Below are positions 60,711 through 64,000 of a DNA stretch of 64,000 bases, piece by piece; positions within the stretch are counted from its first letter, which is position 1; every line of letters begins with the position of its first letter. The position numbers and the translations under genes are program-made. Location: assembly GCA_036346395.1 (NCBI GenBank), contig CM070611.1, positions 25,306,473 to 25,370,472 on the forward strand. The letters run 5' to 3'. Under the pieces are notes generated by a model, which saw nothing but the letters and a program-made list of their open reading frames with translations, made no database searches and was not told the origin of the DNA. The stretch is from Hsuehochloa calcarea. Taxonomy: Eukaryota > Streptophyta > Magnoliopsida > Poales > Poaceae.

Positions 60711-61252
60711 TATTTTTTGCGGATTTATTCTAAATCATTCGAGTACTACACCATTAATAATATCTATACGATGGACTAAACTATACACAAATAAAATGAT
60801 GTACTGCATCAAACTACAATACAACTAAAATTATCTAATCCATTGAATTCTATGTCGCTATTTTTATTTGCTAACCTACCAGATTTTGAATTTATTTACA
60901 AAGTTGCAAGAACATTTACCTGCAAAATGGGCGACAAGATCTTCTTCTCCCTCCCTCCCTCACTCTCTCCTCCGCCATGAATTGGCAAGGCTTCGCTACG
61001 CCACTTCTCTCCTCTCATCCTCTCTGTTCTCCCTCTTCTTTTTTTTCAGAATTAAAATGTCTTTTCATCTGATCTTCAGGTTTATTTAGCCAGCCTCTGT
61101 CGCCAGTTGAACTATTGATTTGTACATTCTTGAAAGCAAATCGCCTGTCCAAATGGCGATAGGCAGATGGAACGACGACTAGTAGTAAATGGCATCCTGT
61201 GGCTATTTCAAATGGCGACAGGAGCTTGTCGCCATGTGGCAGTCTCGCGACA
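60711..61252. other. interior of the Mutator-like element, no gene
   Basis: AT-rich sequence is followed by a CT-rich block (60930-61060) and GGCGACAG/TCGCCATT motifs leading to the right terminus. No coding feature is seen. Confidence 0.45.
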
Positions 61253-61339
61253 AGCTCTATTTTTGTAAATTTTTTGACTATTTATTTTTGTAATTGTCTT
61301 TTAAATTAATATTATTTTAAAAAAAATTCCTCACCAATT

Positions 61340-62001
61340 GTCAGTACTGTGCAATCAGGATTCAGGAGCTTGCTTCTATTAGAATACCTGTGTTTTTCGT
61401 GCAATGTTTAGGCCACAAATACTTAGTGTTACGTGGCAGTTATCAACATACAGCACCTTGGGTTTTGTGTAATAGGTTCAATGATTCAATAGCTTGATGG
61501 TAGCAAGCTATTAGTCCAGAATCTTCAATCTAAAGCAGGGTACTTGTGCACTTTATTCATAAGTTATTAATATAAATCAGTGTATCTTTCTGAAGAACAA
61601 GGCCAATCTATTAAAAACTTTGACAGCAAATATAGACAAAAAATTAAATTTGTTATATAACAAATTATACTAATATATTTGTCATTAAAAGTACTTCTAT
61701 ATTATTATATTTCAATAATTTTTGCTAGCATTGGATATCATTAAGAAAGTTTAATGATCAAAGAGGCACATTGGCTATCATGTCGATGCCCTAACGACAA
61801 GTAGAAAGGACGGAAGGTAAGTACTTCGGGCTTTCTGCAGCTTATACTATAATATTTGAGGGTTGTGTGCAATTTAATATAGAATTATGGGATTTCCTTT
61901 TTTTAATAGGATTTTATATATTCTGATTTTAGATGAACCAAAAAAAAAGAATGAACCTTTTTTTTAGAGGGATAAAAAGGAGAGAACCTGTGTGTAGGTG
62001 A
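61340..62001. other. RPS20 upstream intergenic sequence
   Basis: AT-rich, no open frame of note, no repeat termini found. It continues the host DNA of 47845-48002. Confidence 0.45.
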
Positions 62002-62056
62002 AGCCCATTAGTCGGCAGGTTGGTGCTGGGCCGAGCCCATAACCTCTCCTATAAAA
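62002..62056 (+). promoter_or_regulatory. RPS20 promoter: site II motifs and TATA box
   Basis: Site II elements are AGCCCA (62002-62007), TGGGCC (62027-62032) and AGCCCA (62034-62039). TATAAAA follows at 62050-62056, about 115 bases before the ATG. Clusters of TGGGCY upstream of the start are the classic growth-linked signature of plant ribosomal-protein genes. Confidence 0.75.
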
Positions 62057-62172
62057 GCCCTTCCAAGCCCTGATCCCGTCCGAAACCCCACCCGCGCCGC
62101 CGTCTTCCCCGAGCACCCACACCAACCCGAGAGGGAGTGGAGTGGAGAAGCAAAAGCAAATCAGAGAGAAAC

Positions 62173-63367
62173 ATGGCGGCGGCGGCGTCGGTGTACGGTG
62201 TTGGCGGGGCAATGAAGGGCGGGAAGCTTGGGATGGAGGAGGCGCGGGACCTGCAGCTCAACCGCATCCGCATCACCCTCTCCTCCAAGAACGTGAAGAA
62301 CCTCGAGAAGGGTAATCCATTTTCCTTAGCTTCTTTCGTTGCTTGAGATCAGATAAAGTTTGGAAAGATCCAAACCTGAGGTCGTGTTTTCGGGCTGCAG
62401 TGTGCGCGGATCTGGTGAAGGGCGCCAAGGACAAGCAGCTGCGCGTCAAGGGCCCCGTCAGGATCCCCACCAAGGTGCTCCACATCACCACCCGCAAGTC
62501 TCCCTGCGGAGAAGGTATTGATCACTGACAACAACTTCTGCTGCTACTAGACGGCATGGCAAATGATTACATTCCTTGATTGCTGTACGGTAGAGCTTGT
62601 TGGTTGGAATGGTGATAGTTTGTGTGTGATAATATGATGATTCGTCAAGCACCCATTTGTTCTCTATGTTTGTGGCAGGTTTGTTTCATGGCCATTCGGT
62701 CGTTATTAGGTGTTTTGAAAATGGCTTGGTGTTGCCAGCTGCTGGTACCTGGATGAGTAAAGTAGCTTGTAGGTGGCAACTAGTGGCCTTAATCACCGTT
62801 AACTGGGCTAATTTCATATCGAGATTTGTACCGGCCGGTTGCCGGTACCGCCCGCCGAGCGGGATTTCAACCGGTTCCGGTTTTTTGATCCCTGGCACTA
62901 ACTACCAATTTCAACAATATATTACAACAATTTTCAGGAAGCATATAAAGAATAAAACTCGTCTACAGGTCACAATAAAACACTATGGTTTTTTGGCATA
63001 ATTGTTTCCTTGCTTTTGGACTTTCTTGGCGGGTGCTATTTTTTAAAAAAAAATTACTTTTAAGCTTCCTTTCAGTAAATGATCTTCAGCTAAACCTGCA
63101 CTGGCAATATGGATGCTAGTTGTTTGACTCCAAACATGTATATCTTCTGTCGACAAAAACCTTCAATATGAATTGATTTCGGGTGTTAATTTACCAATCC
63201 ATTTTTGCTTTCTTTCTTGATCAGGAACAAACACATGGGATCGGTTTGAGTTCCGCATCCACAAGAGGGTGATTGACCTCATCAGCTCCCCAGATGTTGT
63301 GAAGCAGATCACCTCCATCACGATTGAGCCGGGTGTTGAGGTCGAGGTGACGATCGCCGACATGTAA
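62173..63367 (+). CDS. RPS20: 40S ribosomal protein S20 (uS10)
   Basis: Three exons, 62173-62311, 62401-62514 and 63225-63367, encode 131 residues with GT-AG introns and no frame break. The start at 62173 lies in an ACATGGCGG context and gives an Ala-rich leader (MAAAASVYGVGG) typical of grass S20. The uS10 fold covers LNRIRITLSSKNVKNLEK (about residues 29-46), LRVKGPVRIPTKVLHITTRK (61-80), TWDRFEFRIHKRVIDL and a final ITIEPGVEVEVTIADM. It is a cytosolic small-subunit head protein essential for translation. Intron 2 (710 bases) holds MITE-like sequence. It appears intact and is expected to be strongly expressed. Confidence 0.96.
62700..62900. repeat. MITE-like fragment in RPS20 intron 2
   Basis: The GC-rich patch GTACCGGCCGGTTGCCGGTACCG and the edge GATCCCTGGCAC stand out from the AT-rich intron and resemble rice hAT-MITE ends. 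The opposite end and a target duplication were not found. Confidence 0.3.
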
Positions 63368-64000
63368 TTGCCAAATTAGCAGTACTGTAGGCTGTCTTAT
63401 TTTTAGCCTAGAGCCCGGTTCCTATCGCCATGCTTGTAACGGACATCCAAGTGGTTTAGCGTTCTGATCTTATATATGTGCGGATGTTATGAATCAAATT
63501 TTGTTTTGATTAAATTGTTGGGTGCTGTCATCCTCCAACGCTCCTCACCCACGAAGTTGTCGGGATCTCCTCGCCCACGCTATCATGGAGGGGATGCGAG
63601 CAGCAGATGGATGCGGGAGCGGTGGGGCTGAGAAATGCAGCAGCGGCGGAGGGATGCGGAGCAAGAGAAGCGGCGCAGGGCTCTAGATGCTGAACTAGAT
63701 GCGGGAGCGGCGCGGAGAGATGATTACGACGATGTTGTGCTAAGGGTAAATTAGATATTTTGCATAACTTCGCTCTCTGGCGTGCTGAGGTAATATTATT
63801 TTAATTGCTGCAATGTGTGATAGCAAATGCCAACATTTTTAGAGTGCCTTCTACTCAAACCACGATTTTGGAGTGTCTTATGGCAAATGTCAACATTCTA
63901 CAATGTTTCGTAGCTAATTTTGCCCCCTTTCTATGTTGGCCAACAAAGATGTAGGGAATTTGTCAGTGTTCTCAAGTGCTTGATAACCATGCGGTAAAAC
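63368..64000 (+). other. RPS20 3' UTR and downstream sequence
   Basis: The 3' UTR probably ends before about 63520. Beyond it, 63540-63720 is a GC-rich stretch with GATGCGGGAGCGG-type repeats, then AT-rich sequence with repeated GCAAATGTCAACATT/GCAAATGCCAACATT phrases. No gene is supported. Confidence 0.4.

Larger units (their letters stand above)
48003..61330. mobile_element. Mutator-like inverted-repeat element with nested insertions (TSD TCACCAATT)
   Basis: The left terminus (48003-48077, starting GATTTTTTAAATAATATT) and the right terminus (61253-61330) are inverted copies sharing AATAATATTAATTTAAAAGA and ATTACAAAAATA blocks. Beyond them lies TCACCAATT at 47994-48002 and 61331-61339, an exact 9-bp duplication as expected of Mutator-like elements; the match even extends to CTCACCAATTG. 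Inner ends carry GGCGACAG/CTGTCGCC-type motifs. No transposase of its own is seen. The interior is filled by the hAT fragment, LTR elements and a tandem repeat listed below. Confidence 0.85.

Overview
This window is nuclear DNA of a grass, most likely rice (Oryza) or a close relative. The reasons are GC-rich first exons with normal GT-AG introns, two conserved housekeeping genes of grass type, and very dense nested LTR retrotransposons, Mutator-like and hAT transposons. I recognise two apparently intact host genes, both on the + strand: a pICln (chloride-conductance-regulatory/methylosome) gene in seven exons at 28034-32457, and a 40S ribosomal protein S20 (uS10) gene in three exons at 62173-63367. 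Almost everything else is transposable-element (TE) derived. I found no tRNA, rRNA, CRISPR or prokaryote-like system, and nothing I would call a new biological system. The novelty lies in the architecture of the insertions.

Region by region. 1-4638: 3' part of a copia-like element that carries gag but no visible pol, ending in a 1.85 kb LTR. 4639-5549: remnant of a gypsy-type LTR. 6107-8897: solo LTR with target-site duplication (TSD) GGCGC. 9850-11812: Mutator-like terminal-inverted-repeat element, itself hit by a small TRIM-like LTR element (10111-10922). 12266-17528: broken gene for a GRF-type zinc-finger protein, split by a 4.5 kb solo LTR (12295-16826, TSD AGCTG). 17529-26029: decayed Mutator-like transposase gene on the - strand with several LTR insertions, including a solo LTR at 21351-23139 (TSD TGAAG). 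28034-32457: pICln gene with a hAT-type MITE in intron 6.

33034-61330: the pICln-RPS20 intergenic region, which I estimate was about 1.6 kb originally, has been inflated by about 28 kb. Two neighbouring cut-and-paste elements did this. One is a hAT (33034-47836, 8-bp TSD ATGTCCAT) that holds an 11.3 kb gypsy element (34266-45545, TSD CAGGA) inside its BED zinc-finger coding region. The other is a Mutator-like inverted-repeat element (48003-61330, 9-bp TSD TCACCAATT). It holds a duplicated hAT-transposase fragment, a gypsy LTR fragment, a gag-only copia-like element with its own solo-LTR insertion (55725-57358, TSD ACTTG), and a dimeric tandem repeat. RPS20 follows with a TATA box and site II promoter motifs.

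The insertions give a relative order: host intergenic DNA, then the hAT and the Mutator-like element, then the LTR elements inside them, then solo LTRs inside those. The two LTRs of the gypsy element, the gypsy pol and two primer-binding sites differ from each other or from expectation mainly at CAG/CTG trinucleotides. This looks more like systematic base-calling error at methylated CHG sites than real mutation, so some frameshifts in these elements may not be biological.
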